A stretch of 64,000 nucleotides of DNA from Sphingomonas oligoaromativorans (lineage in GTDB: Bacteria > Pseudomonadota > Alphaproteobacteria > Sphingomonadales > Sphingomonadaceae): NCBI RefSeq assembly GCF_011762195.1, contig NZ_JAASQK010000005.1:248001-312000 (forward strand). The letters are read 5' to 3'. The notes under the pieces were generated by a model. That model was not told where the DNA came from. It was given only the letters and a program-made list of their open reading frames with translations, and searched no databases. The stretch's first letter is position 1. Every line of letters starts with the position of its first letter. The position numbers were made by a program, and so were the translations under genes. Below, piece by piece: positions 39,848 through 48,588 of this stretch.

Positions 39848-40002
39848 GCATTTCAGGGCCAGACGACACCGCCGTCGCCGAACTCATGGCCAAATACGGG
39901 ATCACCCGTGTCCCGGCAGAACAGTTCCACTACAAAGACTATCGCTATTCGCGGCTCAGCGACGCGATCGCTCAGGCAAAGCGAGACGCGCCGCCCTCGT
40001 GA
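39844..40002 (+). CDS. 52-residue hypothetical protein
   Basis: ATG 39844 overlaps the previous stop (ATGA). The product reads MSISGPDDTAVAELMAKYG, then ITRVPAEQFHYKDYRYSRLS and ends AKRDAPPS. The tyrosine-rich middle and the charged tail suggest a folded small protein. It would be missed by a 60-residue cutoff. Function unknown. Confidence 0.6.
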   Translation: MSISGPDDTAVAELMAKYGITRVPAEQFHYKDYRYSRLSDAIAQAKRDAPPS

Positions 40003-40130
40003 AACAGCCACGGGCGTTCTACGGTTGGGCGCAAGCATCCGGATCAATGCCCGACAGCCGAGCGCATCGCTAGCGAAAGGACTTTACCGCAGCGTCAAAA
40101 ATGACGCTGGCTATTGAGAAAGGACTTCTC

Positions 40131-40397
40131 ATGGAACTCTCATCCACCTTATGCCGGGTCCAGGAGGCATATCAACAAGATCGCGCGGCCAAAGCGGTTT
40201 TGGAAAATGTCCGCACCGTCGCTGGGAAAGCAGCCAAAGCATGGGGGCTTGAGGCCCTAGCCGCCGAACGCCGGGAAGCACGTCGCGAACGGACGCGCGT
40301 CATTGCGGAAATGGCGGCTCTTCAAAAGCATCGGTTCCCCGAGGAGGAAGACAGGCTGTTCAGCGAGAATCCGGATAGAGGCTTCGGCAACACCTAA
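40131..40397 (+). CDS. Small hypothetical helical protein
   Basis: An 88-residue protein from ATG 40131 (MELSSTLCRVQEAYQQDRAA), with AAAGGA seven bases upstream as ribosome site. It is almost wholly helical and charged (LEALAAERREARRERTRVIA), possibly coiled-coil. The in-frame codon at 40101 lacks a ribosome site. No family recognised. Confidence 0.6.
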   Translation: MELSSTLCRVQEAYQQDRAAKAVLENVRTVAGKAAKAWGLEALAAERREARRERTRVIAEMAALQKHRFPEEEDRLFSENPDRGFGNT

Positions 40398-40522
40398 CAA
40401 AGCCTTCGGAAGAGCCATCGTCCGCCGCAGTCACGGCGCCCCGCCCGCAATTGAGTGGAAGTGCTACCTTGGTGTATGGCGGCAGGTGGCAAGCGTGACA
40501 CGCACCTGTTTTAGCAGCCCTT

Positions 40523-42358
40523 TCAGTCAGAATCTTCATCGTCCGCACGACGATGCCGTAGCTCCGGCGCTTCCCGTGCAGGAATCTCGGGCCGCCGCTC
40601 AAACGCGCCGCCCGCGCCGGACACGCGTTCATTCTGGATGATCTCCGCCGCCCGCCTCGGTGAGACACCAAGGCTGCGCAGGGCATATTCCGTCAGGCCG
40701 AATGACAACTCGCGCGCGCCCATGATCGCAAGACCGATACCCTCGCTCTCGAGATGCGCGACCTCGGCCTCGCTATGTGTCCGTACCGCTATGTCGATTC
40801 CGGGATTGAGTTCACGGGCGATCTCGATGATCCGCCGCGTCTGGAAACCTTCGGGCGTCGCGATCACGAGCAGGCGCGCCTGGGCGATGCCGGCGGCTGC
40901 GAGAATCCCTGGTGTCGAGGCTTCTCCATATATCGCCGCCACGCCGCGCGCCCGGAGCGCCTCGACACGTCGCCGGTCCTTGTCTACGACGATGACAGAC
41001 AGATTCTGGTCCTTGAGCGTCTTGCCAACCACGCGGCCGACCCGCCCGTAGCCGACGATGATCGCATGGCTACGAGGGCCATTATCGGATGGTTCCGATA
41101 ATGCGGACAGGGTCTGCCCGCCGCCACGCTCAAGGATCGACAGGATGCGTGGATGCCGACGCAACCATCGCTCGAGCCTGTCAAAGGCGACGAAGACCAG
41201 CGGATTGAGCGTGATCGAGAGTAGCGCTCCGGCCAGCACAAAATTCCTGCCTTCCGCGGGAACCAGCCGGAGCGCGACACCAAGTCCGATCAGAATGAAA
41301 GAGAACTCGCCGATCTGGGCTAGGCTTGCCGATACCGTCAGCGCCGTTCGGACGGGATAGCCGAAGGCCAGCACGATACCAAAGGCCGCTACCGACTTGC
41401 CGATCAGGATGATCGCCAGAACCGCGAGGACCTCCAGCGGATCGCGCAAGAGCACGGCAGGATCGAACAGCATGCCGACCGAGACGAAGAACAGGACTGC
41501 GAAGGCGTCTTGCAGTGGAAGCGAATCCGCCGCCGCTTGATGGCTAAAGTCGCTTTCGTTGAGCACCACGCCTGCAAAGAAGGCCCCTAGTGCGAAGGAA
41601 ACGCCGAACAGCGCGGCCGATCCATAGGCGATGCCCAGTGCAGTCGCGAGCACCGACAGCGTGAACAATTCACGCGATCCGGTCCGGGCGACACGCTCCA
41701 GCACCCAAGGTACCGCTCGCGTGCCCACCACAAGAACCAGCGCCAGGAACAGCGCAACCTTCGCCAGCGTGCGCAGCAGGGCGAGCGCGATAGCGCCGAC
41801 GGTCGCCTGGCTACCCGCGCTGGCGTTATCGCCCAGAACGCCAGCAAGCGCTGGAAGTAGGACCAACGCCAGAACCATGGCTAAATCCTCGACGATCAGC
41901 CAGCCGACGGCGATGCGGCCATTTGTCGAATCCAGCGTGTTGCGGTGTTCCAGCGCGCGTAGCAACACGACCGTCGAGGCAACCGAGAGCGCAAGACCAA
42001 AGACGATGCCCGAACCCGGTGACCAGCCCCAAAGGTGTGCCAGCCCCGCGCCGAGCAAGGTCGCGACCGCTATCTGCGCAACAGCCCCCGGGATCGCGAT
42101 GCGCCGCACGGAAAGAAGATCCTTGACCGAGAAATGCAGGCCCACACCGAACATCAGGAGGATCACACCGATCTCGGCAAGTTGCTCCGCCAGCCCCGCA
42201 TCACTGACAAAGCCCGGCGTGAAGGGGCCGACCGCAATGCCTGCCAAAAGATACCCGACCAGCGGGGGCAGCTTCAGCCTGATCGCGACGAAACCCCCGA
42301 TGAAAGCGAGCACGAGCCCCATGACGATCGTGGCGATGAGGCTCGTGTCATGAGGCAT
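40523..42358 (-). CDS. ybaL: YbaL-type monovalent cation:proton antiporter
   Basis: A 611-residue CPA2 antiporter. About 12 transmembrane helices (residues 1-390) include LVGYLLAGIAVGPFTPGF, ILLMFGVGLHFSVKDL and ALSVASTVVLLRALEHR, close to E. coli YbaL. A cytoplasmic RCK/TrkA-N domain follows, with the nucleotide motif IVGYGRVGRVVG and IYGEASTPGILAAAGI. KefB/YbaL-type proteins exchange K+ for H+ and protect against electrophiles and alkaline or osmotic stress. ATG 42358 (MPHDTSLIATIV) matches the family start. It closes the stress island on its right side. Confidence 0.93.
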   Translation of the reverse strand: MPHDTSLIATIVMGLVLAFIGGFVAIRLKLPPLVGYLLAGIAVGPFTPGFVSDAGLAEQLAEIGVILLMFGVGLHFSVKDLLSVRRIAIPGAVAQIAVATLLGAGLAHLWGWSPGSGIVFGLALSVASTVVLLRALEHRNTLDSTNGRIAVGWLIVEDLAMVLALVLLPALAGVLGDNASAGSQATVGAIALALLRTLAKVALFLALVLVVGTRAVPWVLERVARTGSRELFTLSVLATALGIAYGSAALFGVSFALGAFFAGVVLNESDFSHQAAADSLPLQDAFAVLFFVSVGMLFDPAVLLRDPLEVLAVLAIILIGKSVAAFGIVLAFGYPVRTALTVSASLAQIGEFSFILIGLGVALRLVPAEGRNFVLAGALLSITLNPLVFVAFDRLERWLRRHPRILSILERGGGQTLSALSEPSDNGPRSHAIIVGYGRVGRVVGKTLKDQNLSVIVVDKDRRRVEALRARGVAAIYGEASTPGILAAAGIAQARLLVIATPEGFQTRRIIEIARELNPGIDIAVRTHSEAEVAHLESEGIGLAIMGARELSFGLTEYALRSLGVSPRRAAEIIQNERVSGAGGAFERRPEIPAREAPELRHRRADDEDSD

Positions 42359-43037
42359 CGGCGTCCCCTCCGAGAGCTCGCCTGCCGACGCGCTCGGTGA
42401 ATCACCGACAGACGGACCCGAGCGAGGCGCGAAGCGCCATCGCGTGTACCAAGTCATTTAGTCGATAACGATGAGGAGCTAGCCCTACACCAATCCGCCG
42501 AGCAAAGCGATGAGCCGCTTCGAAGGAAGCGACGTTCGCCCAGCCTCTTAGGCTTCCAGCGATGGCGATATGAACGAAGGGGAGTTTTGATGGATCCATG
42601 CGACAGAGCCAACCAGCGGAATGCGTTCTTCCCCGACGTTCGGCAAAACAGGGAGGATGTCCGCTTTCGAGCGTGCCCAAGATGTAGTTGAATGATCTAC
42701 TTTGGGTGCGCGAAGCGGCCCCGTGGGATAATTCGAGCTCCTGTTCCGTACTGGTTGCCCGGCTTTACTATGCCAGCGTAGCCGGGGCGGCGCTAGGATA
42801 GGAATCGACGGCAAACGGCGGTGTTTGGCGCGCCGGGAAAGATTCGACTATTTGCTGATCGTTGAGCTACCTGAATGAGTTTCGTACGCTTTTAGGTAGC
42901 GCTGATCCGCGACTGAGCGTCCGACTTTGGGGCGCATTGCTGACCGTCCGGTTCGCCATCCGCTATCGACCGCCTTCGGCTAGACCTGACGTTTACGGGT
43001 TATGATCTGAACGACCAGCTCTGGTCGCAACCGGCGG
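42359..43037. other. 679-base gap with no recognised gene
   Basis: Two minus-strand frames (42402-42680 and 42548-42814) and shorter ones overlap here, but show no domain, ribosome site or coding composition. The stretch includes the antiporter promoter and the right junction of the stress island with the relaxase gene. No transposon ends were identified. Confidence 0.5.
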
Positions 43038-44783
43038 TCAGATGCCCAGACTTTTTCCTCGACCTAGCGTCCAATCCACACTTCCGCCGCGCGTCATAAC
43101 GCCGTTGATCTGCCGCCCCAGATGCCCTTCGATCGCCGGCCGCCACGGCACGAGCTGAAAGCCAAGCCCGTTGTCGATCATGGCGTAACGGCCAGACGAA
43201 AGAGTGACCCGCTCGCGATAGAGGCCGCTGACATGATCCCCCGATGCAGAAGGCCGGTGAGCGAGGCCGGTCGTGCGCTCGATGTCTCCGATCGCCTCGG
43301 CAAGTTCGCGCGTGCGCAACGTCTCGATCAGGTTCGGCGCAATGACAAGGCGACGTCCATCACGGCGCGCCAAGCCATCTTTCGCAAGGACGTCAGCTCG
43401 CTTGTCCATCGCCTCGCGAACCTCCCGCGCAAACCCGGCATTTCCGACCACGGGGTCGCGGTCGACGAGCTGGCGATCGAGCCAGGTCGCGCCTCGCGCC
43501 CGCACCTGTTCGGACAGGGTCAAATCGGATCGCACGCCGAGCGAGAGCCGATCGTCGCCGCGCCGATCGGTCCAGCGTCGAAGCTCAACGATCGACCCCG
43601 GCTTGCCGTCGCCCGTCATCTCCAAATTTTCGAAGCGGAGATGATGGACACGGCCGTCCGTCCCGTCGACGACGGCGTACGCGGTGCCGGTCAACTCATC
43701 GTGTAGACCGCGTTCGACAAGCCGGCCGATCACAGGATCATTGGGAGCAATCTCATGGACGGCGAATCGAGCAGGATCGGCAGCTGCCAGGGTTCGGCCA
43801 ATCGCCTTGTGCATAGTCTTGATGATATCCCCGCGGTCGCCGAGGTCGCGGAGGGTCTGCTCGATGTCGGGCTTCAGCGCCCACACTGCCGGCCCGACAT
43901 TCTCGGCTAGCCCCATCCGATCGAGCTTCGCCGCCCTGGCAAGTAGTCGTCGCCGGCCAGCGTCGCTGTTGGCGCCGGGGCGCAGGTCGATCACGCCGCC
44001 GGCGTCGTCGGCCATCTCGCGGAGCCGCTGGTCGAGGCTCGTCCAGCGATCGGCGTCGACTTCACGATCGAGCGCTAACGCAATCTCGCGTGCGTTGCGC
44101 GGACCGAGTTCGAGCGTCGCGCGCTCCTGCGCGCGGAAGCGCATACCCTCTCGAATATAATCCTTGTCCATGACGAGATCGGTGCCGTCGTCTGCGCGTC
44201 CGCGCACGAGAATGTGGACGTGCGGGTTGTCGGTGTTCCAATGATCGACCGCGACCCATTCGAGGCCGGTGCCGAGGTCGCGCGCCACGTCCGCCATCAG
44301 CTCGCGGGTGAAAGTTTTCAGGTCGGCGAGATCGGCGGCATCTTCGGGTGACACGATGAAGCGGAAATGGTGACGATCGTCGCCGCTGCGATCGGCGAAG
44401 CTGTCGCCGTCCGCCGCATCGGACCGAGCATCGAAGAGGTCCGCAGGGCGCCCGTCGCGCGTTACGCCGTCGCGCTTCAGATAAGCGACATGCCGCCCGA
44501 GTGGCGCGGCGCGGAAGCGGGCACCGGAGTGGCGCACCACGCGAGCCTTGATGACCACCCGGCGACCGTTGGCACGGAATCGCGCGCGGAGCGCCGCCGC
44601 TCTCCCTCTCCCCCGTGATCCCGTGCCCTTTGTCCTGCGCCCTGGCGCGCGGCGTGCGTAGCCTGCCTTCGCCGCCGCCCGTCGCACCTGGGCGGACAGT
44701 GACTGGACCTTTCGGCCGCTGGCGCGACCGGCATCACGGGTTCGCCCGACATGAGGCTCGAACTCTCCGTCATCCCGGCTCAT
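43038..44783 (-). CDS. rlxS: VirD2-type relaxase (DUF3363)
   Basis: A 581-residue conjugative relaxase. The N-terminal part is very basic (arginine-rich, about residues 15-75). The relaxase core has a candidate catalytic tyrosine in VAYLKRDGVTRDG and the metal-binding histidines in VDHWNTDNPHVHILVRG. The long C-terminal domain is DUF3363, typical of the RlxS/VirD2 relaxases of these elements (GLHDELTGTAYAVVDGTDGR). ATG 44783 is taken as start; the upstream frame is low-complexity. The protein nicks oriT, which should lie close by, but I could not place a nic site. It is last in the ParA-to-relaxase gene row. Confidence 0.9.
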   Translation of the reverse strand: MSRDDGEFEPHVGRTRDAGRASGRKVQSLSAQVRRAAAKAGYARRAPGRRTKGTGSRGRGRAAALRARFRANGRRVVIKARVVRHSGARFRAAPLGRHVAYLKRDGVTRDGRPADLFDARSDAADGDSFADRSGDDRHHFRFIVSPEDAADLADLKTFTRELMADVARDLGTGLEWVAVDHWNTDNPHVHILVRGRADDGTDLVMDKDYIREGMRFRAQERATLELGPRNAREIALALDREVDADRWTSLDQRLREMADDAGGVIDLRPGANSDAGRRRLLARAAKLDRMGLAENVGPAVWALKPDIEQTLRDLGDRGDIIKTMHKAIGRTLAAADPARFAVHEIAPNDPVIGRLVERGLHDELTGTAYAVVDGTDGRVHHLRFENLEMTGDGKPGSIVELRRWTDRRGDDRLSLGVRSDLTLSEQVRARGATWLDRQLVDRDPVVGNAGFAREVREAMDKRADVLAKDGLARRDGRRLVIAPNLIETLRTRELAEAIGDIERTTGLAHRPSASGDHVSGLYRERVTLSSGRYAMIDNGLGFQLVPWRPAIEGHLGRQINGVMTRGGSVDWTLGRGKSLGI

Positions 44784-45066
44784 GGTGCGGAAATCCGCGC
44801 TTCTGGCCACGGTGCCGTCGCGTGATGCGTTGAAAACGCTGGAAAAATCCTGCCGGGCGCCAGCCGCGAGGCGGGCTTGCCATACGCAAAAACCCTGATC
44901 TGCCAACCACATAGCCCGGCCAAGCCGGCGCTGCTTTTATCTCGCCATCGTCTCTTCCCTGCCTTCTCCCCCTGTGTCCTTCCTGTTCGATCCCCTCGCG
45001 AAGACAAAAAGAAAGGCGGGCACGGCGCCTCGTCGACGCCGCACCCGCCTCGCTGGATCGTGCCAG

Positions 45067-45237
45067 TCAGCCGATCCGTGTCTCGCCCGGGATGTCCCAC
45101 GGCCGCATCGCCGCGAGCCGTTCGAACTCCGACCACGCTGCCTTCAGCTCGCGTTCGATCTGCGCCGACTCGGCCGGATCGCAGCACCCCGAAAGCTCGG
45201 CCCGCAGTTCCTGGATATGATCGTAGAGCGCCATCAT
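45067..45237 (-). CDS. 56-residue conserved ICE protein
   Basis: A short helical protein from ATG 45237 or 45234: MMALYDHIQELRAELSGCCD, PAESAQIERELKAAWSEFE and RLAAMRPWDIPGETRIG. Proteins of this size and pattern sit between the transglycosylase and relaxase genes in related elements, from memory of such clusters. Function unknown. Confidence 0.6.
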   Translation of the reverse strand: MMALYDHIQELRAELSGCCDPAESAQIERELKAAWSEFERLAAMRPWDIPGETRIG

Positions 45238-45540
45238 CGCCTCCTGATTTGAGAAAGACGATGTCGCCGCCTGGCAGGGATCGGGTCGGGTCAAGGATCG
45301 CAGGTGGTACGCCTGCGACCGCGTCAGCGGCGATGGGGGTCACGATTTTTTCCGGCGCGTCGCAACGCCGCCGGTGAAAAGCTGCCGCCCGATCGCCGGG
45401 AAAAATGGTGGGGCCCCGTCGTCCTTGAGGCGGCCCGGTCCCTGACAGATGCTCGGCAAGTCTGAGCAGAAATCTCCCTCTCCACACGCGCCACCCCCAG
45501 CGACGGTGCGATCTTGCGGAGCGTTTCCGAGGGCTGGTGG
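45238..45540. other. 303-base intergenic region, possible oriT area
   Basis: No ORF of quality. The GC-rich stretch precedes the small protein and relaxase genes, where oriT is often found in this type of system, but I see no convincing inverted repeat plus nic motif. Confidence 0.3.
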
Positions 45541-46173
45541 TCAGCGCGAGACAGCATTGGCCGTGCGAACGAAAAGCGGATCGGCGGTTGGTGCTGGAGC
45601 ATTGGGCTTGTCGTTCGCCGGCACCGGCGAGGCACCAATCCTGTCGGGCGACGCGCTCACGAAGAGCGAAGCCCGCGTCCAGGCGTTCGGGTCCGCGACC
45701 GGCGCAGACCTGACCGCTGGCGCCAACCGCGCGAGATAGGCGGTCGTCTCGGCGGGAAGCGGACGGTGACGGTAGAGGTAATCCTCGTACCGGCCCGGCC
45801 CCGCATTATAGGCTGCCAGAAAACCTGGCTCGCCGTACCGATCGTGCATCGCGCGAAGAAAGAATGCGCCAGCCACGATGTTGTCGTGCGGATCGAAGGG
45901 ATCGCTTCCGAGGCGAAGCCTCAATCGCATATCGGCCCACGTCGCGGGCATGAGTTGCATCAAGCCCATCGCGCCGGCCCGGCTGACGGCGTGCATGTCG
46001 CCGGCGCTCTCGATCCGCATCACCGACCATATCCACGACTCCGGAATGCCGGCACGCTGCGCCGCCTCGGTCACGATCGCGGCGATCGGCGACGGCCGGG
46101 CCAGCGCATCCGCATTGGCAGGAACATCGCAGGCGATCAGCAGCATGGCCGCAATGAGCCGGACCCGACGCAT
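45541..46173 (-). CDS. Lytic transglycosylase (conjugation-associated)
   Basis: A 210-residue exported SLT-family enzyme that opens peptidoglycan for the mating channel. Signal peptide MRRVRLIAAMLLIACDVPANA; catalytic glutamate in SVMRIESAGD, then AMGLMQLMPATW, DPFDPHDNIVAGAFFLRAM and AAYNAGPGRYEDYL, all typical of VirB1/TrbN-like enzymes. A 50-residue proline/alanine-rich tail follows. It begins 3 bases after the DUF736 stop, within the TraF operon. Confidence 0.93.
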   Translation of the reverse strand: MRRVRLIAAMLLIACDVPANADALARPSPIAAIVTEAAQRAGIPESWIWSVMRIESAGDMHAVSRAGAMGLMQLMPATWADMRLRLRLGSDPFDPHDNIVAGAFFLRAMHDRYGEPGFLAAYNAGPGRYEDYLYRHRPLPAETTAYLARLAPAVRSAPVADPNAWTRASLFVSASPDRIGASPVPANDKPNAPAPTADPLFVRTANAVSR

Positions 46174-46176
46174 GGC

Positions 46177-46515
46177 TCAGGGGCGCTCTTCGCGGGCCGT
46201 GGGACGGTTCCAGAGGAGCACATGATCGCGCGGCGATTGTGTCGACTGGAACAGGTTTGCGCGGATTGGCCGAGGCAATGTCGGGCAATCGATTTGCAGC
46301 GCGACATACTCGCCGGCGCGTTCGCCGACCTTCCGCCAGCCCGCGCCGACCTCCGGTCCTTCGGCGGTCGCCCCGAGGTGGATGCGATAATCGGGCGCGT
46401 TCCCGCCGTCCTGCGGTTCGGCCGGAACGATGGTGAGGTCGGCCTCAATGTTGAGCGTTCGAACGCGCCCCTGATAGCCGTCCATCGTCTTCATGAACTC
46501 GCCAATCTGCGTCAT
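46177..46515 (-). CDS. DUF736 protein (first of three)
   Basis: A 112-residue DUF736 protein: MTQIGEFMKTMDGYQGRVRT at the N-terminus, APDYRIHL, GAGWRKVGERAGEYVALQID and a LFQSTQSPRDHVLLWNRP ending. The family is almost confined to conjugative elements of alpha- and betaproteobacteria; its role is unknown. It sits between traF and the transglycosylase gene. Two more copies occur at 51571 and 52791. Confidence 0.92.
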   Translation of the reverse strand: MTQIGEFMKTMDGYQGRVRTLNIEADLTIVPAEPQDGGNAPDYRIHLGATAEGPEVGAGWRKVGERAGEYVALQIDCPTLPRPIRANLFQSTQSPRDHVLLWNRPTAREERP

Positions 46516-46529
46516 GGCAACTCTCCTCT

Positions 46530-47060
46530 TCAGGTGTGAGCGGGGTCGTGGCTGCGTGCGTCCGTCCACACCGGGACCGCGCGGCCGAGGATCGAAGATC
46601 GCGGCAGGACGCCGAAATAACGGCCGTCGAAACTGTCGGGCACGTCCGTGTTCATCACGAATACGTCGTCCGGCCCGAGCCATGCGCAGCCCTGCCACTG
46701 TGGTAGCGGGCGCCCGAGACGATCGCGCAGGCGCGCCGTTCCGATGGCCTTGCCGTCGACGGTGATCGTCACGCCGGCGCGGCAGACGAAATCGCCATTG
46801 GCGCCCGCGACCCATTTGATGAGCGGCAGGCCGAGCGGGAGATAGTGCCGCTCGGCGGCCAGTCTGGCGGTTGCCGGGCTTGGCCGGATCGCGACCATCA
46901 TGCCACGCCTGACCGTCTTGAGCGGGTCGACACGATAGAGGCCGATCGGCGTGCTCGCGGTCGCATTCCAGAGGAAGCGTGTGTCGATCTTGTGCACGAC
47001 GGGCGCCACGATCGCGGCGACGCCGAGCGCGCATGCCATCACGATGAGCCCGCGCCTCAT
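46530..47060 (-). CDS. traF: Conjugative signal peptidase TraF
   Basis: A 176-residue S26-family protease. After an N-terminal transmembrane helix (GLIVMACALGVAAIVAPVV) come the catalytic serine in ATASTPIGLYR and the lysine in GLPLIKWVAG, then FVMNTDVPDSFDGRYFGVLP. In IncP plasmids TraF processes and cyclises the TrbC pilin. Its start overlaps the DUF2840 stop by 4 bases. Confidence 0.93.
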   Translation of the reverse strand: MRRGLIVMACALGVAAIVAPVVHKIDTRFLWNATASTPIGLYRVDPLKTVRRGMMVAIRPSPATARLAAERHYLPLGLPLIKWVAGANGDFVCRAGVTITVDGKAIGTARLRDRLGRPLPQWQGCAWLGPDDVFVMNTDVPDSFDGRYFGVLPRSSILGRAVPVWTDARSHDPAHT

Positions 47061-47518
47061 GCGACCGCGCTCCGAAGCTGCCAAGCCCGATGGCGGCTCG
47101 GCGAATACGCTCGCGGTCGCATACCGGCCGCAATCCGGTTGTGGACGTGCCGCCAATGATCGGGCGCGGCGTCGCAAGGATCGACCCCGGCGGCCTCGAC
47201 CGCGTCGATCGCCGCGAGCACGGTCTCGACGCGCCGCCAGCTCGATGTCGCGAGCAGCAGTTCGGCGCCGGGATCGACTAACGGGGTCGTCGAATATGGC
47301 TCGCCCGGTGAGACGGCGCGCACGATGGCGATATCCGACGTCGCGGTGCCGAATTCGTTGGCGGTCCATCGAACCAGCGCGAAAATGCTGCCAGGCGCGA
47401 AGCTCAACTCGCGACGGCGCCGGTCGACAATGCGGTCGCCGATCTCGCGGCCAAACCGGAGCCATTGCTCGATCTCGCCCTCGATCCACGTCAGGGAAAC
47501 GAGCGTGGAAGCGCTCAT
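47057..47518 (-). CDS. DUF2840 protein
   Basis: A 153-residue protein matching DUF2840: LVSLTWIEGEIEQWLRFGRE, FAPGSIFALVRWTANEFGT, AIVRAVSPGEPY and DHWRHVHNRIAAGMRPRAYS. It occurs next to parA and traF in many proteobacterial conjugative elements; function unknown. ATGA overlaps join it to the RHH gene before and traF after. Confidence 0.9.
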   Translation of the reverse strand: MSASTLVSLTWIEGEIEQWLRFGREIGDRIVDRRRRELSFAPGSIFALVRWTANEFGTATSDIAIVRAVSPGEPYSTTPLVDPGAELLLATSSWRRVETVLAAIDAVEAAGVDPCDAAPDHWRHVHNRIAAGMRPRAYSPSRHRAWQLRSAVA

Positions 47519-47766
47519 GGCTGGCCCCCTGCGACCTCTGCATACTCGCGCTCGAAGAGCGCGCGCAGCATGTCGGCGACGGTTTGCCCCTGCTGGAGCG
47601 CCGCAAGTTTCAGGCGACGGCGCAGGTCTGGCGTGATGTCGATCGTCAGGCGCGCCGTGTAGGGATTTGCGGCGACAGCGGTCGTGGCGGGATGCTCGGC
47701 CGCTCGCACCCACTGCTCGGCGTCGCCGGGGCGGCTGGCGAAGCGACGAGGCCGTTGCGCGCTCAC
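47515..47766 (-). CDS. RHH protein, ParA partner (ParG-like)
   Basis: An 83-residue protein with an unstructured basic N-terminus and a C-terminal ribbon-helix-helix: ARLTIDITPDLRRRLKLAAL, QQGQTVADMLRALFEREY. Its start overlaps the parA stop. Small RHH proteins directly after a short ParA usually bind the centromere and stimulate the ATPase, as ParG does for ParF. The partition role is inferred from fold and position. Confidence 0.75.
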   Translation of the reverse strand: MSAQRPRRFASRPGDAEQWVRAAEHPATTAVAANPYTARLTIDITPDLRRRLKLAALQQGQTVADMLRALFEREYAEVAGGQP

Positions 47767-48401
47767 CGTGCGGTCTCATCGACATCGGCAGCAAGCCAGG
47801 CGATCTCGCGCGCGGCGTGGCTCGTCTCTTCCAGCTCGAAGGCCAATCGCCCGTTCTGCATGGCTTCGGCAAAGGCAACGCGCTGGCCGATCATTGACGG
47901 CAGCAACGGTGGATCTTGGTCGGCGAGCGACGCACTGGTTTCGCGGGCGAGCACCGAGCGGGGACCGCAGCGATTGAGCACGAAGCGCGCCGCCAGTTCG
48001 GGTCGGAAGATGCGGGCCTCGCGCAGGAGCGACAACATCTCTGCCGATGCCCAGCCGTCGAGCGGCGACGGCTGCACCGGGATCAGGACGAGATCCGCTG
48101 CCAAGAGCGCGGATCGCATCAGCCCGGCGACCCTCGGAGGGCCATCAATGACGATATGGTCGACGCTTCGCGCCAGCTCGGCGGTCTCGCGGTGCAGAGT
48201 GTCGCGCGCAAGCCCGACGACGCCGAACAGCCGATCGAAACCCTGGTGACTGCGTTGCTCCGACCAGTCGAGCGCCGAGGCCTGGGGATCGGCGTCGATC
48301 AGCAGCACGCGCTTGCCTAGCCGGGACCATTCGCCGGCCAAGTGGAGGGCGAGCGTGGTCTTGCCGACACCGCCCTTCTGATTGAGCAGCGCGACGATCA
48401 T
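47763..48401 (-). CDS. parA: ParA-family partition ATPase
   Basis: A 212-residue short ParA (ParF-size) without an N-terminal DNA-binding extension. The deviant Walker A motif is NQKGGVGKTTLALHLA (residues 8-15), the Walker A' region VLLIDADPQASALDW, and Walker B DHIVIDGPP. ATG 48401 (MIVALLNQKGG) is standard. It heads the tightly packed row parA, RHH, DUF2840, traF, DUF736, slt. It probably stabilises the excised or replicating circular form of the element. Confidence 0.94.
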   Translation of the reverse strand: MIVALLNQKGGVGKTTLALHLAGEWSRLGKRVLLIDADPQASALDWSEQRSHQGFDRLFGVVGLARDTLHRETAELARSVDHIVIDGPPRVAGLMRSALLAADLVLIPVQPSPLDGWASAEMLSLLREARIFRPELAARFVLNRCGPRSVLARETSASLADQDPPLLPSMIGQRVAFAEAMQNGRLAFELEETSHAAREIAWLAADVDETAR

Positions 48402-48440
48402 CGTGCCACCCGTCCGATCGAAAACCGGCCCCACGTTAGT

Positions 48441-48459
48441 AAGAGTCCGAAGGACTCTT
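48441..48459. repeat. Inverted repeat upstream of parA
   Basis: AAGAGTCC (48441-48448) and GGACTCTT (48452-48459) form a perfect 8-bp inverted repeat with a GAA centre, 40 bases upstream of parA. GTTAG occurs at about 48435, 48461 and 48470. This could be the operator or centromere for the ParA/RHH pair, or a short hairpin. Confidence 0.5.
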
Positions 48460-48521
48460 TGTTAGCATCGTTAGAAGGGACCTGAATCGGCGAATGATTT
48501 CCATTGGTTATGCCGAAGTCG

Positions 48522-48588
48522 GGTTCCGGATAGGACGACTCTGCGGTTCCCGATCGGACGACTCCGCCGGTTCCTGATAGGACGACCC
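48522..48588. repeat. Three 20-bp iterons, probable RepA-bound origin
   Basis: Three direct repeats with consensus GGTTCCNGATNGGACGACYC lie at 48522-48541, 48545-48564 and 48569-48588, spaced 23 and 24 bases start to start, about two helical turns. They end directly at the repA stop codon. The more AT-rich bases to the left could be the unwinding region. Iterons of this spacing beside a RepA gene mark a plasmid-type origin. Confidence 0.75.

Noticed and set aside
42402-42814. Two minus-strand frames between the antiporter and relaxase genes
   Set aside because: No ribosome site, no recognisable domain, skewed composition; treated as noncoding.
48522-48588. Iteron repeats considered as a CRISPR array
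   Set aside because: Only three 20-bp units with 3-4 base gaps and no spacers of CRISPR length; position next to repA fits iterons.
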